Source of the DNA: Gammaproteobacteria bacterium
GTDB taxonomy: Bacteria > Pseudomonadota > Gammaproteobacteria > Acidiferrobacterales > SPGG2
Reading direction: 5' to 3'
DNA length: 34,730 bases
NCBI GenBank assembly: GCA_029861845.1
Contig: JAOTYM010000040.1
Location: 1 to 34,730 of the forward strand
Shown: piece after piece, positions 7,279 to 17,341 of the stretch
How the letters are laid out: each line of letters opens with the position of its first letter
Numbering within the stretch: the first letter of the stretch is position 1
Notes under the pieces: model-generated
What the model saw: only the letters and a program-made list of their open reading frames with translations
The model's database searches: none
What the model was told of the DNA's origin: nothing
Program-made: the position numbers and the translations under genes

Positions 7279-7405
7279 CGATTGGCCTCGGGTGTCGGTT
7301 TTTAAAACACCAGGCGCAATGGTAATCTAGTTGTTTATCCCGGGAGCGGCCCGCTGTCGTTGAATTTGAGCTGCGAAACCCAACAAGCACAAGCAGGAGA
7401 ATCGC

Positions 7406-8542
7406 ATGACTGGCGGCAACTCCCCAGCCCAGAACTCATTGGCGCAGACACCACTTCACGCCCTGCACCTAGAGTTAGGGGCCAAGATGGTGCCGTTCGC
7501 GGGTTACCACATGCCGGTACAGTACCCTTCCGGCATTATTGAAGAGCATAAGCATACACGTACGCATGCCGGTTTGTTCGATGTATCGCATATGGGGCAA
7601 ATCTGTTTGCGCGGTAGTGGGGCAGCAGCAGCATTAGAGGCGCTGGTACCGGTCGACGTAATCGACCTCGAACCAAATCGCCAACGCTACGCGTTATTTA
7701 CAAATGACGCTGGCGGCATCCTCGATGACCTAATGATCAGCAACGCCGAGGACTCCCTATTCGTAGTGGTAAACGCGGCTTGCAAGCAGCAGGATGAGGC
7801 TTATTTGCGTACCCATTTGACCGCTAGCTGCGAGGTCGAGGCGTTGACCGATCGCGCATTACTCGCGCTGCAAGGTCCCGAGGCGGCGATGGTGATGGAT
7901 CGACTGGCACCGTCAGCGTCTGAGCTTTTGTTTATGACTACTGGCCGCATGCAGATCGCCGGCGCCGATTGTTTTGTCAGTCGGTCCGGATACACGGGCG
8001 AGGATGGCTTTGAGATGTCGGTGGCGAACGACCAGGCGGAAACACTGGCGCGCACGCTATTGGCTGAGGACGAAGTAGCCGCCATTGGCCTGGGCGCGCG
8101 TGATTCGTTGCGACTAGAAGCAGGTCTTTGTCTTTACGGCCATGACATCGATACCGAAACCACACCGGTAGAGGCTAGTCTCACCTGGGCGCTGTCGAAG
8201 GTACGTCGGCACGATGGTGCGCGGGCGGGTGGCTTTCCGGGGGCCGAAGTAATCCTCGGCCAACTCGCAGGCGGGGCCATGCGTAAACGAGTCGGCATTC
8301 GCCCACAAGGAAAAGCGCCGGTGCGGGAAGGGGCAGAGCTGGTCGACGCCGAGGGTACCAGGATAGGCATAGTCACTAGCGGCGGTTATGGGCCTACCGT
8401 AGGCGGGCCCGTGGCCATGGGTTATGTTGATACGGCGCTCGCACGCCCGGAGACTGAGCTCCAAGCCATAGTGCGCGGCCGACGGCACCCAGTAAATGTC
8501 GTCAAGCTCCCTTTTGTTAAGCAACGTTATTATCGTGGATAA
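7406..8542 (+). CDS. gcvT: Aminomethyltransferase, T-protein of the glycine cleavage system
   Basis: Transfers the methylene carbon of the aminomethyl-lipoyl H-protein to tetrahydrofolate and releases ammonia. It is 378 residues, close to the family norm of about 365-375. The start at ATG 7406 has AGGAG 6 nt upstream. Diagnostic blocks are PFAGYHMPVQYPSGIIEEH, HTRTHAGLFDVSHMGQI, and NDAGGILDDLM with the catalytic Asp pair (D107/D108, equivalent to E. coli D101). The C-terminal beta-barrel has GIVTSGGYGPTVGGPVAMGYV. It is followed after 88 bp by gcvP on the same strand. No glycine riboswitch is recognisable upstream. Confidence 0.96.
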   Translation: MTGGNSPAQNSLAQTPLHALHLELGAKMVPFAGYHMPVQYPSGIIEEHKHTRTHAGLFDVSHMGQICLRGSGAAAALEALVPVDVIDLEPNRQRYALFTNDAGGILDDLMISNAEDSLFVVVNAACKQQDEAYLRTHLTASCEVEALTDRALLALQGPEAAMVMDRLAPSASELLFMTTGRMQIAGADCFVSRSGYTGEDGFEMSVANDQAETLARTLLAEDEVAAIGLGARDSLRLEAGLCLYGHDIDTETTPVEASLTWALSKVRRHDGARAGGFPGAEVILGQLAGGAMRKRVGIRPQGKAPVREGAELVDAEGTRIGIVTSGGYGPTVGGPVAMGYVDTALARPETELQAIVRGRRHPVNVVKLPFVKQRYYRG

Positions 8543-8630
8543 GCTTGCAGCCAAGGACTAGAAATGAATCATCACCGTAATTGGTCCTTGTCCTTACAAT
8601 TCGTTGGTTAAAACAATCCCGGAGATATTC

Positions 8631-11537
8631 ATGTCACAATCACGACGCTCTTTGGAAGAACTGGAAATGCGCGGCGATTTTATCCGTCGCCACATCGGTC
8701 CCGGAGAGGAACAGATAGCTGAAATGCTGAGTACTTTAGGTCTCGAATCGCTCGATGCATTGATAGATAAGGCAGTGCCGCCTGCCATCATTTCGGACGA
8801 TGCATTCGATTTAGCGCCAGCCAAAAGCGAGCGTGCGACAGTGACCTATATGCGTAGGATGCGCGAAAGAAACAAGGTCTTTGTGTCCATGATTGGCATG
8901 GGTTACTCCGGTACCGTGTTACCGGGGGTCATCAAACGCAACGTCTTGGAAAATCCTGGCTGGTATACGGCCTACACGCCCTATCAGGCGGAGGTTAGTC
9001 AAGGTCGAATGGAAGTACTGTTGAATTTTCAGCAAATGATTATGGATCTCACCGGGATGGAACTTGCGAACGCGTCGCTATTGGATGAAGCCACCGCCGC
9101 GGCGGAGGCGATGGCGATGTCAAAGCGAGTCTCCAAGAGTAAATCTAATACATTCTTTGTATCGCATGACTGCCATCCACAGACCATCGCGGTTGTGCAG
9201 ACACGTGCCCGGCCAATGGGATTCGAGGTTGTTGTTGGTGATGTTTACCGGGAGCTGGATAAGCGCGAGTATTTCGGCGTCTTGCTTCAATATCCCGGAT
9301 CGAGTGGGACTGTCCATGATATTAGCGAACTAGTTGAACAGGCCCACAACCAGCAGGCGCTGGTCACGGTGGCAGCCGATCTCCTGAGTCTCGTGTTGTT
9401 GAAGCCACCGGGGGAGATGGACGCAGACATTGTCGTCGGCAGCGCTCAGCGCTTCGGCGTACCGATGGGATACGGGGGTCCGCACGCTGCCTTTTTTGCT
9501 ACCCGCGATGCCTATAAACGTTCCACCCCCGGACGCATCATCGGCGTGTCGATAGATTCGCAAGGCAAGCCGGCATTGCGGATGGCGTTGCAAACACGTG
9601 AGCAACACATCCGCCGCGAAAAGGCCACCAGTAATATTTGTACATCGCAAGTATTACTTGCAGTCATTGCTGCACTATATGCGATCTACCATGGACCCGA
9701 TGGCTTATCATTGATCGCGGGCAAAGTGCATCGCATGACCCTGATCCTTGCCGAGGGATTGAGGCGCCTCGGGTTCAAGGTCGTACATGACACCTTCTTC
9801 GACACATTGACGATTCGTGTGCTCGGCCAAGCGCGCCGCATTGCGGCGCGGGCGCGTGAGTCTCGTATCAATCTGCGCATTGTCGATGCGGATCATTTGG
9901 GTATCTCGTTCGACGAAACTACGCGTCGTAGTAATTTGCGGACTCTTTGGCGGGTCTTTGCCACCAAGGCCAGTGAACGCCTGGATATCGATGAGCTCGA
10001 TGCGGCGGTGCAAGGCTGCATCCCAGAGAACCTGCGTCGCACGAGTAAGTTCTTAACGCACCCGGTATTTCACCTCTACCATGCGGAAACGGAGATGCTA
10101 CGTTACCTACGATGGTTAGTGGCCAAAGACATTGCGCTCGATCGAGCTATGATCCCGCTCGGTTCGTGCACCATGAAATTGAATGCCACTACCGAAATGA
10201 CCCCGGTTACCTACCGTCAATTCAGCGCCATGCACCCGTTTGCACCTCTAGAACAAGCGCAGGGCTATCAGCAGTTGTTCGAAGAACTCGAGGATATGCT
10301 GTGTGAGATAACCGGATTTGACGCGATATCGATGCAACCCAATGCCGGCTCACAGGGCGAGTACGCGGGCTTGTTAACCATTCGAAAATACCATGAGACA
10401 CGGGGGGAAGGGCACCGTGATATCTGTTTGATTCCGGCATCGGCGCACGGTACCAACCCTGCCAGCGCTCGCATGGCAGGTCTGAAAGTAGTAGTCGTTG
10501 CCTGCGACCAACAAGGTAACGTCGATGTAGAAGACTTAAAGGTAAAGTCGCAGCAGCACGGCGGTAATTTGGCAGCACTAATGATTACCTACCCCTCAAC
10601 GCATGGTGTGTTTGAAGAAGCGATTCGGGAGATCTGTCAGATCATTCATGATCATAGCGGACAAGTTTACATGGACGGCGCTAACCTGAATGCGCTTGTC
10701 GGAATTTGCAAACTGGCCGAGATCGGTGCCGATGTTTCTCATATCAATCTGCACAAAACATTTTGCATTCCACATGGTGGCGGGGGCCCGGGGATGGGCC
10801 CCATCGGTGTTGTCGCTCATCTCGCTCCATTCTTGCCCGACCATCCAGTCGTCGATGGCGTTAATCCAGCCGCGAGCGATGCCGGTACCATTGGTGCGGT
10901 GGCGGCGGCACCGTGGGGGTCCGCCGGTATCCTTCCTATTTCTTGGGCCTACATCGCGATGATGGGAGCGGCGGGATTACGTCGCGCGACCGAGGTTGCG
11001 GTCCTAAACGCAAACTATATCGCTCATCGCTTGGCGCCACATTACCCGGTGCTCTATACAGGTAAGACCGGTATGGTCGCGCATGAATGTATCATTGACT
11101 TGCGTGCGATCAAGGAATCTTGTGGCATCACGGTGGAAGATGTTGCTAAAAGGTTGGTTGATTACGGTTTCCACGCACCGACGATGTCGTTTCCGGTAGC
11201 CGAAACATTAATGATCGAGCCTACCGAAAGTGAGGCCAAACGTGAAATGGATCGTTTCTGTGACGCTATGATCGCCATTCGCAAAGAGATCGCGGTTATC
11301 GAGGCTGGCAAAGCAGACCCTGTCGATAATCTTCTCCGCAACGCGCCACACACCCATCACTTGCTGCTAGAAGACGACTGGTCGCGGCCTTACTCTAGAG
11401 AACAAGCATTCTTCCCGTTGCCGGCGCTACGTGAGGACAAATTCTGGCCGCCAGTCGGCCGTATCGATAACGTCCATGGCGACCGCAATCTCATTTGTTC
11501 TTGTCCGCCTATGTCGGATTACGAAAAGGTTGCCTAA
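8631..11537 (+). CDS. gcvP: Glycine dehydrogenase (decarboxylating), single-chain P-protein
   Basis: PLP enzyme that decarboxylates glycine and passes the aminomethyl group to lipoyl H-protein. It is the long single-polypeptide form (968 residues, E. coli 957), not the split GcvPA/GcvPB form. The start is ATG 8631, with GGAG 7 nt upstream; an in-frame TTG at 8604 has no such site. The N-terminal half has [15 protein letters not shown] and [16 protein letters not shown]. The PLP lysine is K709 in [20 protein letters not shown], beside the flexible glycine-rich loop. Other blocks are [16 protein letters not shown] and [12 protein letters not shown]. No gcvH lies between gcvT and gcvP or elsewhere in the window, so the H-protein must be encoded elsewhere. 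Confidence 0.97.
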   Translation: MSQSRRSLEELEMRGDFIRRHIGPGEEQIAEMLSTLGLESLDALIDKAVPPAIISDDAFDLAPAKSERATVTYMRRMRERNKVFVSMIGMGYSGTVLPGVIKRNVLENPGWYTAYTPYQAEVSQGRMEVLLNFQQMIMDLTGMELANASLLDEATAAAEAMAMSKRVSKSKSNTFFVSHDCHPQTIAVVQTRARPMGFEVVVGDVYRELDKREYFGVLLQYPGSSGTVHDISELVEQAHNQQALVTVAADLLSLVLLKPPGEMDADIVVGSAQRFGVPMGYGGPHAAFFATRDAYKRSTPGRIIGVSIDSQGKPALRMALQTREQHIRREKATSNICTSQVLLAVIAALYAIYHGPDGLSLIAGKVHRMTLILAEGLRRLGFKVVHDTFFDTLTIRVLGQARRIAARARESRINLRIVDADHLGISFDETTRRSNLRTLWRVFATKASERLDIDELDAAVQGCIPENLRRTSKFLTHPVFHLYHAETEMLRYLRWLVAKDIALDRAMIPLGSCTMKLNATTEMTPVTYRQFSAMHPFAPLEQAQGYQQLFEELEDMLCEITGFDAISMQPNAGSQGEYAGLLTIRKYHETRGEGHRDICLIPASAHGTNPASARMAGLKVVVVACDQQGNVDVEDLKVKSQQHGGNLAALMITYPSTHGVFEEAIREICQIIHDHSGQVYMDGANLNALVGICKLAEIGADVSHINLHKTFCIPHGGGGPGMGPIGVVAHLAPFLPDHPVVDGVNPAASDAGTIGAVAAAPWGSAGILPISWAYIAMMGAAGLRRATEVAVLNANYIAHRLAPHYPVLYTGKTGMVAHECIIDLRAIKESCGITVEDVAKRLVDYGFHAPTMSFPVAETLMIEPTESEAKREMDRFCDAMIAIRKEIAVIEAGKADPVDNLLRNAPHTHHLLLEDDWSRPYSREQAFFPLPALREDKFWPPVGRIDNVHGDRNLICSCPPMSDYEKVA

Positions 11538-11555
11538 GCGCTTGAAGATGAGACG

Positions 11556-14500
11556 CTAGTTTCCGTCGGCAGTTTTTGTTGGTGCAGGTAAACATCCCGG
11601 GGTGTTTTCGTAACCGGTTGCTATTAGATCCTCTGGGTGGGACGTAGACTCACCGCCTAGGCCCATCAGCTCTGTGACGTACTGCTTGAGCTGTGCCAGT
11701 TCGTCACTGGCGCGCCAATACTCCTCGGATAGCCTAGCACCGCGCAAAACGCTAGTTGGCGGCATGGGTGACTTCGGCCGTGCATCGGCAGATAGCTGCC
11801 ACATGTGTAAGCGAAACAAGATTCGTGGCGCACACTGCGTAAGTTTAGCGCGTACTTGCGTTGCATCGCCGTACAAGAAGTTTGGGGGAGAGTTACTAGG
11901 CGTCCTATGACAAGTCGTGCAGTATCGATAGAAAGTACGCAGCGCACCCTTTTCCTTTAAGCTTACCTGTAAACCCAAGTCGGTGGGTACGCTGTCCATG
12001 GCAAGATTTACCGGCGGCATATTAGGTAAGTCGTCGCAGCACCAGTTTGTCGGCGTGAGTCCGAGATGCTTGAATAATACTTGCATCGCTTTCGTGCCGC
12101 GAAATGGTTTATCGGCGAACATTCCCAACGGGCTCTCGGGTTGAGCGATAATGGAGGCAATTGCACTATCAACTACCTGGAAGTCATTCATCACCGTCAA
12201 CGTTGCAGTGCCAACGAACTGCTGTTGGGAAGGAAGCAAGCCGCCTTCGTCGGGCCCTTTTGGCCATCGAATACGCAATCCTTGAATCGCACTACCATCG
12301 GTCAAGCGCAAATGTCGTCCACTGCGCTGCTGCGATAACTGAAGATCCACCGACCACTGCTCACCGTCCGCTTTCACTTGTGCGCCGGTGTGCACGGCTG
12401 TGGTAAACCTGGTACCGTCAGTGGTTTCCAATAAGCTAATGGTGCGGCTAACAACCTTGCCCGATTCAATCAGCACGTCCGCCACCAACTCTGCGACGTT
12501 CTCTCTAGAACTGGACATTCGGCACTTCACGTTTACCAGCGACCCAGCCGCGAGCGCCCCACGCCGGGTGAATTCACACGGACCCTGAAAACGTTCGCGG
12601 GCGGCGTCTTTAAGGCCGTTGTCAAACAGAGAAGTATCCAGGCGCTTTAGATCAGCTTCGGGTATGAACTCGGATAGTCCAATAATGATGCGATCTATAT
12701 CGTCATCGACCGACCATGTCTCGAGCGGTACCCGAGTGCTCAACGGATCAAGCCCCGGCGGCACTGCTTCTGGTGTTGGCGTCAACAGTGGTTCGCGATT
12801 CGGAATATTGGGATTCGGAATGTAAAGACCGTGCGGCCATTGCTGGCGCCAGTTCTCGCTTAGGACGGGCACCAAATAGTTCTTGTATAAGGGCGCTTGC
12901 CGATCGAACTTCGAGTACGCCCCTAGCCGATGTTGCAACATAGCCGTAAACGCACCGGCGCGGCAGCGTCGGGACGCGATCGACGATTGATTGCCACCAC
13001 AACCTGCACGCCAGAGTAATTGATGGGCCGAGAAAAGATTGGCTCGATCAGTTGCGTTGTCAATTGCGGCCGGCGCAACGCCGGTTGAGTTGGCAGCCAC
13101 GCCGTAAAAAGCCGACTGTTCCTTGAGCAGGCGCGCAGCGACTCCCCGGTTACCATTGGTCTCGTCCCAGGCGGCCTTGGGAAAGATCGGCGCTGCATTT
13201 TGGTGGCAACTGGTGCAGATGGCGCGACTGGCGTAATGTACTCGCGGTTCGCCTTCCGGTCCGTAGTTGGTAACAACTTGAAACTCGAAGCGAGCTGCGC
13301 TCTCGTTATAGCTGATGACTTCGATGACCCGAGATTTTTCTTGATAGCCAAGAAATAGGCGGTCCTTTAATAGAATCGGTCTGCCGTGGGTTGTACCTAC
13401 TGGCTCCGTATCTACCGCCACGATCACGCGTGGATACTTGAAGAATTCTGGTGCGGCGGTATTTCGCTGCAAAGATCGGCCGAGCGGGATTAAAACCTTC
13501 TTCAGCGTCAAGAAACCTAGGTAATCATTACCGGGCGGTCGCGGTAGCTGCGCTTCGATTTTTTCAATCAGAGCGCTGAACGGAAATGGCAGGTCATAAG
13601 CACCGTTGTTACTGAATACGATGTCAAACAACGAGCGACCTATTGGCGGCGCATCATCGCCAGGGCTGTCTGGATCGATCACCCATGTTGGCGAATAGGC
13701 GTTATCACCCGAGCTCAATTCCGTGGACAGGCGCCCAACGGTTTTTTCCGGATTTAGATGGCGCGCTAGAAACGCTTGCACCCGGGCGGCAGCCTCCTCG
13801 TGTACCGCGCGTTGGTAGCGCAGCGTTGCGCCGCGGGCGGGGTTCTTGTTGGGATTATAGGCGTCTGCTAGATAGATGCCATCACCGATTTCTGGATCGT
13901 CGAAACCATGATAGGCATTCGCGTATACCTTGAGTTCGACCGGCCACGGTCCATCTTCGGCGCCACGTGCCATGCGCTGACAGGGCTCGGCCAAGGTCCA
14001 GTCATCTTTGCCGGCGGCCAGCACTAGTACCGGTACCGTGAAGCGTCCGCTTGCGGTGTAGCGACAACTTGGGCTCACTGCGACCGCGGCTTTGAACTTG
14101 CTCTCAAACAGAGAATGTGCGCCGGCCTCGCTAACAACACTTAAGGATGCTGCATAGGCCCAACCCATGACGCCGATGCGATTAGGGTCGACATAAGGCA
14201 AAGTGGTGAGATAGTCGAGTGCGCCATAGGCATCGAATATGCGTCCGCCAACAACTTCTCGATTCGACCATTCAAGCAGCTTCTCGCACACGCCAGCCGC
14301 GTGCCGCGTAAAGAAGCTATTTACGAGCAGCGCCACGTAGCCCCAATTGGCGAGCTGGCGTACCCATTCGTGTTGATAGTGGCGAACCCCGCGGCAGTCG
14401 TGGATCATGACGACGGCGGGAAATGGTCCCGCTCCTTCGGGCTTGGCGATCAACCCGCGTAACGCAGTTCCGACGCGCAGTTCGAGTTCTATCCCTTGAG

Positions 14501-14648
14501 CCTTGGCACGCTTGATTTCTAGCTCGCTTGGACGAACGGGTGCAGCGTTAAAACTAATCCACTGTGGTTCCAACGCCTCCATTGCGAACACGTTGGTCCA
14601 CATGAGCACAAGCCCTAGCACGCCAGTGGTTATGGCGGGACGCGGCAT
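11556..14648 (-). CDS. Secreted fusion of a nucleophile-less dienelactone-hydrolase-like domain and a di-haem cytochrome c region
   Basis: A 1030-residue protein starting at ATG 14648, preceded by GGAG at 6 nt (an in-frame GTG at 14660 lacks one). Residues 1-22 are a signal peptide, so it is periplasmic or outer-surface. Residues about 40-300 are an alpha/beta hydrolase of the dienelactone hydrolase type: PAVVMIHDCRGV, NWGYVALLVNSF, DYLTTLPYVDPNRIGVMG. The nucleophile elbow, usually GWSxGGS or GxCxG, reads GWAYAAS, so the Ser/Cys is Ala (A164). The Asp (D215/216 in AAGKDDW) and His (H247 in NAYHGFDD) of the triad remain. The long C-terminal part has two haem c sites, ICTSCHQNAAPIF (CxxCH at 478-482) and YCTTCHRTP (910-914). 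It lies 47 bp downstream of ltaE on the same strand. Function unknown; redox or binding is more likely than hydrolysis. Confidence 0.8.
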   Translation of the reverse strand: MPRPAITTGVLGLVLMWTNVFAMEALEPQWISFNAAPVRPSELEIKRAKAQGIELELRVGTALRGLIAKPEGAGPFPAVVMIHDCRGVRHYQHEWVRQLANWGYVALLVNSFFTRHAAGVCEKLLEWSNREVVGGRIFDAYGALDYLTTLPYVDPNRIGVMGWAYAASLSVVSEAGAHSLFESKFKAAVAVSPSCRYTASGRFTVPVLVLAAGKDDWTLAEPCQRMARGAEDGPWPVELKVYANAYHGFDDPEIGDGIYLADAYNPNKNPARGATLRYQRAVHEEAAARVQAFLARHLNPEKTVGRLSTELSSGDNAYSPTWVIDPDSPGDDAPPIGRSLFDIVFSNNGAYDLPFPFSALIEKIEAQLPRPPGNDYLGFLTLKKVLIPLGRSLQRNTAAPEFFKYPRVIVAVDTEPVGTTHGRPILLKDRLFLGYQEKSRVIEVISYNESAARFEFQVVTNYGPEGEPRVHYASRAICTSCHQNAAPIFPKAAWDETNGNRGVAARLLKEQSAFYGVAANSTGVAPAAIDNATDRANLFSAHQLLWRAGCGGNQSSIASRRCRAGAFTAMLQHRLGAYSKFDRQAPLYKNYLVPVLSENWRQQWPHGLYIPNPNIPNREPLLTPTPEAVPPGLDPLSTRVPLETWSVDDDIDRIIIGLSEFIPEADLKRLDTSLFDNGLKDAARERFQGPCEFTRRGALAAGSLVNVKCRMSSSRENVAELVADVLIESGKVVSRTISLLETTDGTRFTTAVHTGAQVKADGEQWSVDLQLSQQRSGRHLRLTDGSAIQGLRIRWPKGPDEGGLLPSQQQFVGTATLTVMNDFQVVDSAIASIIAQPESPLGMFADKPFRGTKAMQVLFKHLGLTPTNWCCDDLPNMPPVNLAMDSVPTDLGLQVSLKEKGALRTFYRYCTTCHRTPSNSPPNFLYGDATQVRAKLTQCAPRILFRLHMWQLSADARPKSPMPPTSVLRGARLSEEYWRASDELAQLKQYVTELMGLGGESTSHPEDLIATGYENTPGCLPAPTKTADGN

Positions 14649-14695
14649 CGCTTGCTCCACCCGGTGAATCCGGGAACCTAAATTGCCAGGATGTG

Positions 14696-15718
14696 CTATT
14701 GGCCTCTGGCAAAGAAGTCTTTGAATCCTTTCACTACGGATTGTACATCATCTGTCGTGACATCGAGATGTGTGACTAATCGCGTGGTTTTGCCAGAAGC
14801 AATTAAGATCCCGTGTTGGCGCAAGAACTTGGCCAGCGGATCGCAGTGGCTTTGGTTCATAGACACAAACACCATATTGGTCTGCACCTCCTGTGGATCT
14901 ACTTCAAGTTCGTCCACAGACGCTAAGTCATCTGCCAATTGCCGCGCATTGGCATGATCCTCCGCCAGTCTTTCGACGTGGTTGTTGAGTGCGACAAGGC
15001 CGGCGGCGGCCAGTATACCGGCTTGACGCATACCGCCACCCAGTACCTTACGCCATCGGTGGGCCCGCTTTATCGATGCCTCGGTGCCACAAAGTACAGA
15101 CCCCACGGGAGCACCTAGTCCTTTCGACAAACAGAAAGCAACACTATCGAAATGCTGTGCTATTTCCTGCACTGAAATATCTAGCTTGACGGCGGCGTTG
15201 AATACTCGTGCCCCATCGAGGTGTAGACCGAGCCCGTGGCGCTGAGCGAACGCCGACGCCTGTTCAATGTATGCCAGCGGCAAGACTTTGCCCCCCTGTG
15301 TATTCTCTAGGCAAAGCAACCGCGTGCGGGCGAAATGGTTGTCATCTGGCTTAATTGCGCTCGTGACGTTATCTAAGTTCAACGACCCATCACGCTCAAA
15401 CTCGAGGGGTTGGGGTTGTATGCTGCCCAAGACCGCGGCGCCGCCCCCTTCATACTTAAAAGTATGTGCTTGTTGGCCGACGATATATTCGTCACCGCGC
15501 TCACAGTGGCTGAGCAACGCCACTAGGTTGCACTGTGTGCCGCTTGGTACAAACAGTGCCGCTTCGGTGCCCAGCATTTCGGCTGACCGCGCTTGTAGTT
15601 CATTAACAGTGGGATCGTCGCCGAAGACGTCGTCACCAACTACCGCGTCTGCCATCGCAGCTCGCATCGCCTGGGTGGGCCGGGTCACTGTATCGCTGCG
15701 CAAATCGATTGTTTTCAT
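14696..15718 (-). CDS. ltaE: Low-specificity L-threonine aldolase
   Basis: PLP enzyme cleaving L-threonine or L-allo-threonine to glycine and acetaldehyde. It is 340 residues (E. coli LtaE 333). The start at 15718 has GAGG 5 nt upstream. The N-terminus is the diagnostic [19 protein letters not shown], then [15 protein letters not shown]. The PLP lysine is K199 in [17 protein letters not shown], and the active-site His is H85 in [13 protein letters not shown]. It begins 13 bp after a DMT exporter, so the two form an operon. The glycine produced could feed the glycine cleavage genes nearby; the transporter might export threonine or a related compound (inference). Confidence 0.94.
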   Translation of the reverse strand: MKTIDLRSDTVTRPTQAMRAAMADAVVGDDVFGDDPTVNELQARSAEMLGTEAALFVPSGTQCNLVALLSHCERGDEYIVGQQAHTFKYEGGGAAVLGSIQPQPLEFERDGSLNLDNVTSAIKPDDNHFARTRLLCLENTQGGKVLPLAYIEQASAFAQRHGLGLHLDGARVFNAAVKLDISVQEIAQHFDSVAFCLSKGLGAPVGSVLCGTEASIKRAHRWRKVLGGGMRQAGILAAAGLVALNNHVERLAEDHANARQLADDLASVDELEVDPQEVQTNMVFVSMNQSHCDPLAKFLRQHGILIASGKTTRLVTHLDVTTDDVQSVVKGFKDFFARGQ

Positions 15719-15731
15719 CTTAGCCTCATCG

Positions 15732-16649
15732 TTATTTCGTTCGACGACGTCGGTTTACTAATGCAATACCTAGCAAGATTAGTGTCAAGGCGGCAAGCGC
15801 GCGCCAGCTCGGCCGCTCGGCCAATAGTGCCATGCCCCATACTACGCCCAATACCGGGACCAGATAGTTGACTTGCGAGACAAACGTGGCCCCCGTCGCC
15901 TTGATTAGACGAAGATATATCAGCGCCGCAACCGCGGTGGGGAGTAGACCAAGCATAATCATGGCGCCGAGCGACTCAAACGACGGTGACAAACTCCAAG
16001 GGCGTTCATAGGCCAGCGCCATCGGCAACATGATAAACGCGCCGGCCAAGGTTGAACCTGCTGCTAACACACGTCCCGGTATATACACGTGGCGCCTTAC
16101 GAAGATATTGGTCACGGCGTAGCATAGCGCCCCGAGCAGCACCGCTAACTCATAAGGGACGTCGGTGTGTAGTCCTGTCAGCGACTGCCACCCGACTAGG
16201 ATTATGATACCGGCAAAACCGACGCATATCCCTAATAACCGTCTGACCGTTAGGGGTTCGTCATGGGCGAACAAATGGGCCAGTACGGCAGTAGTAATTG
16301 GCACGATCCCCATGAGAATAGCCGCTAGACCGCTCTCAATACGCAGCTCACCCCAACTAATTAAGGTATAGGGCAGGGCATTACCAAAAAGACCAATGAA
16401 AAGGCATACGCCCCAGATCTTAAGGGTCATCGGTACAGAGTCTCGCCCGTACATGGCAAACACGGTCAGCATGATTGCCGCCAGCACCAATCGGCCGGCC
16501 GAAAGGGTCATAGGCGGAATGGTATCTACACCCACCTTGATGAACATAAACGACGAACTCCAGATTGACGCGAGCAGAAAGAGCAGTGCAAATTCGCGCC
16601 ACCCGGTCGAGAGCGCCTGGGTGGTTGAGCTAGAGCCAGCGTGAGCCAT
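15732..16649 (-). CDS. EamA-family (DMT) transporter, first gene of the ltaE operon
   Basis: Inner-membrane transporter of 305 residues with two EamA repeats and about ten helices. The hallmark first helix is [20 protein letters not shown]; conserved loops include [14 protein letters not shown] and [21 protein letters not shown]; the second half starts [21 protein letters not shown]. It ends with the basic tail NRRRRTK, expected to be cytoplasmic. Its stop is 13 bp before the threonine aldolase start, suggesting joint expression and perhaps export of threonine-related metabolites. It is only distantly similar to the DMT protein at 6385-7278, so it is not a recent duplicate. Confidence 0.86.
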   Translation of the reverse strand: MAHAGSSSTTQALSTGWREFALLFLLASIWSSSFMFIKVGVDTIPPMTLSAGRLVLAAIMLTVFAMYGRDSVPMTLKIWGVCLFIGLFGNALPYTLISWGELRIESGLAAILMGIVPITTAVLAHLFAHDEPLTVRRLLGICVGFAGIIILVGWQSLTGLHTDVPYELAVLLGALCYAVTNIFVRRHVYIPGRVLAAGSTLAGAFIMLPMALAYERPWSLSPSFESLGAMIMLGLLPTAVAALIYLRLIKATGATFVSQVNYLVPVLGVVWGMALLAERPSWRALAALTLILLGIALVNRRRRTK

Positions 16650-16779
16650 ATTTGAAGTTACATTTCTTGCCGCGGGAACACAGATAATGGGCGTGGCAGT
16701 CGGAATGCTGCCACACGCAGGCTAGTTGCGACAACCGCTGGTGCTTGGCACGATCGCGGTAAGCGCTCATACTCAGCCC

Positions 16780-17328
16780 ATGTATCGTTTTGCAGCTAGT
16801 GTGTTACTAGTGGTATCGATGTCTGCGTCGGTGGTTGCCGATCAGACCGACAAGCGTCTCGACACGTTGTTTGGGCTATTGCATGAGACCGAGAATCCGA
16901 GGGTGGGAGAACAGATCACTCGGCAGATATGGATCATTTGGCGCAAAGTGAACAGCGAGAATGCCGACACGCTCATGGACAAAGGCATTCGCGATATGAG
17001 CTTACAGCGTTATGATCAGGCGCTTGCTACCTTCAACAAAGTGGTCGAGATCGCACCCACCTACGCGGAAGGATGGAATAAGCGCGCTACATTGTTGTTC
17101 CTTATGGGCGAGTATGTTGGCTCGGTCGCGGATATCAAGCGTACCCTCGCGCTTGAACCACGCCATTTCGGCGCCTGGTCTGGATTGGGGTTGATTCATA
17201 CAGACTTGGACAACGATGCGGCAGCATTGCGGGCATTTGAGCAGGCGTTGGAGATTAACCCACATCTCCCGGGCGCACGCCATAACATTGAAAGCATCAA
17301 GAAGCGCCAACAAGAAAAACTAATATAA
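16780..17328 (+). CDS. Periplasmic tetratricopeptide-repeat protein
   Basis: A 182-residue TPR protein. I start it at ATG 16780 because MYRFAASVLLVVSMSASVVA is a complete Sec signal peptide; an in-frame TTG at 16726 would bury it. After a short helical region (DKRLDTLFGLLHETENPRVG, then ITRQIWIIWRKVN) there are about three TPR units, for example QRYDQALATFNKVVEIAPTY, then GEYVGSVADIKRTLALEP and NDAAALRAFEQALEINP. The tail is basic (KKRQQEKLI). It ends 13 bp before the DDAH-family gene, suggesting an operon. Its partner is unknown; proteins of this build are common in alpha- and gammaproteobacteria as scaffold proteins. Confidence 0.82.
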   Translation: MYRFAASVLLVVSMSASVVADQTDKRLDTLFGLLHETENPRVGEQITRQIWIIWRKVNSENADTLMDKGIRDMSLQRYDQALATFNKVVEIAPTYAEGWNKRATLLFLMGEYVGSVADIKRTLALEPRHFGAWSGLGLIHTDLDNDAAALRAFEQALEINPHLPGARHNIESIKKRQQEKLI

Positions 17329-17341
17329 CGGGAGTGCGACC

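Noticed and set aside
7279..7405. Glycine riboswitch before gcvT
   Set aside because: None of the conserved aptamer core segments was seen, and the leader is too short for a tandem aptamer plus expression platform.
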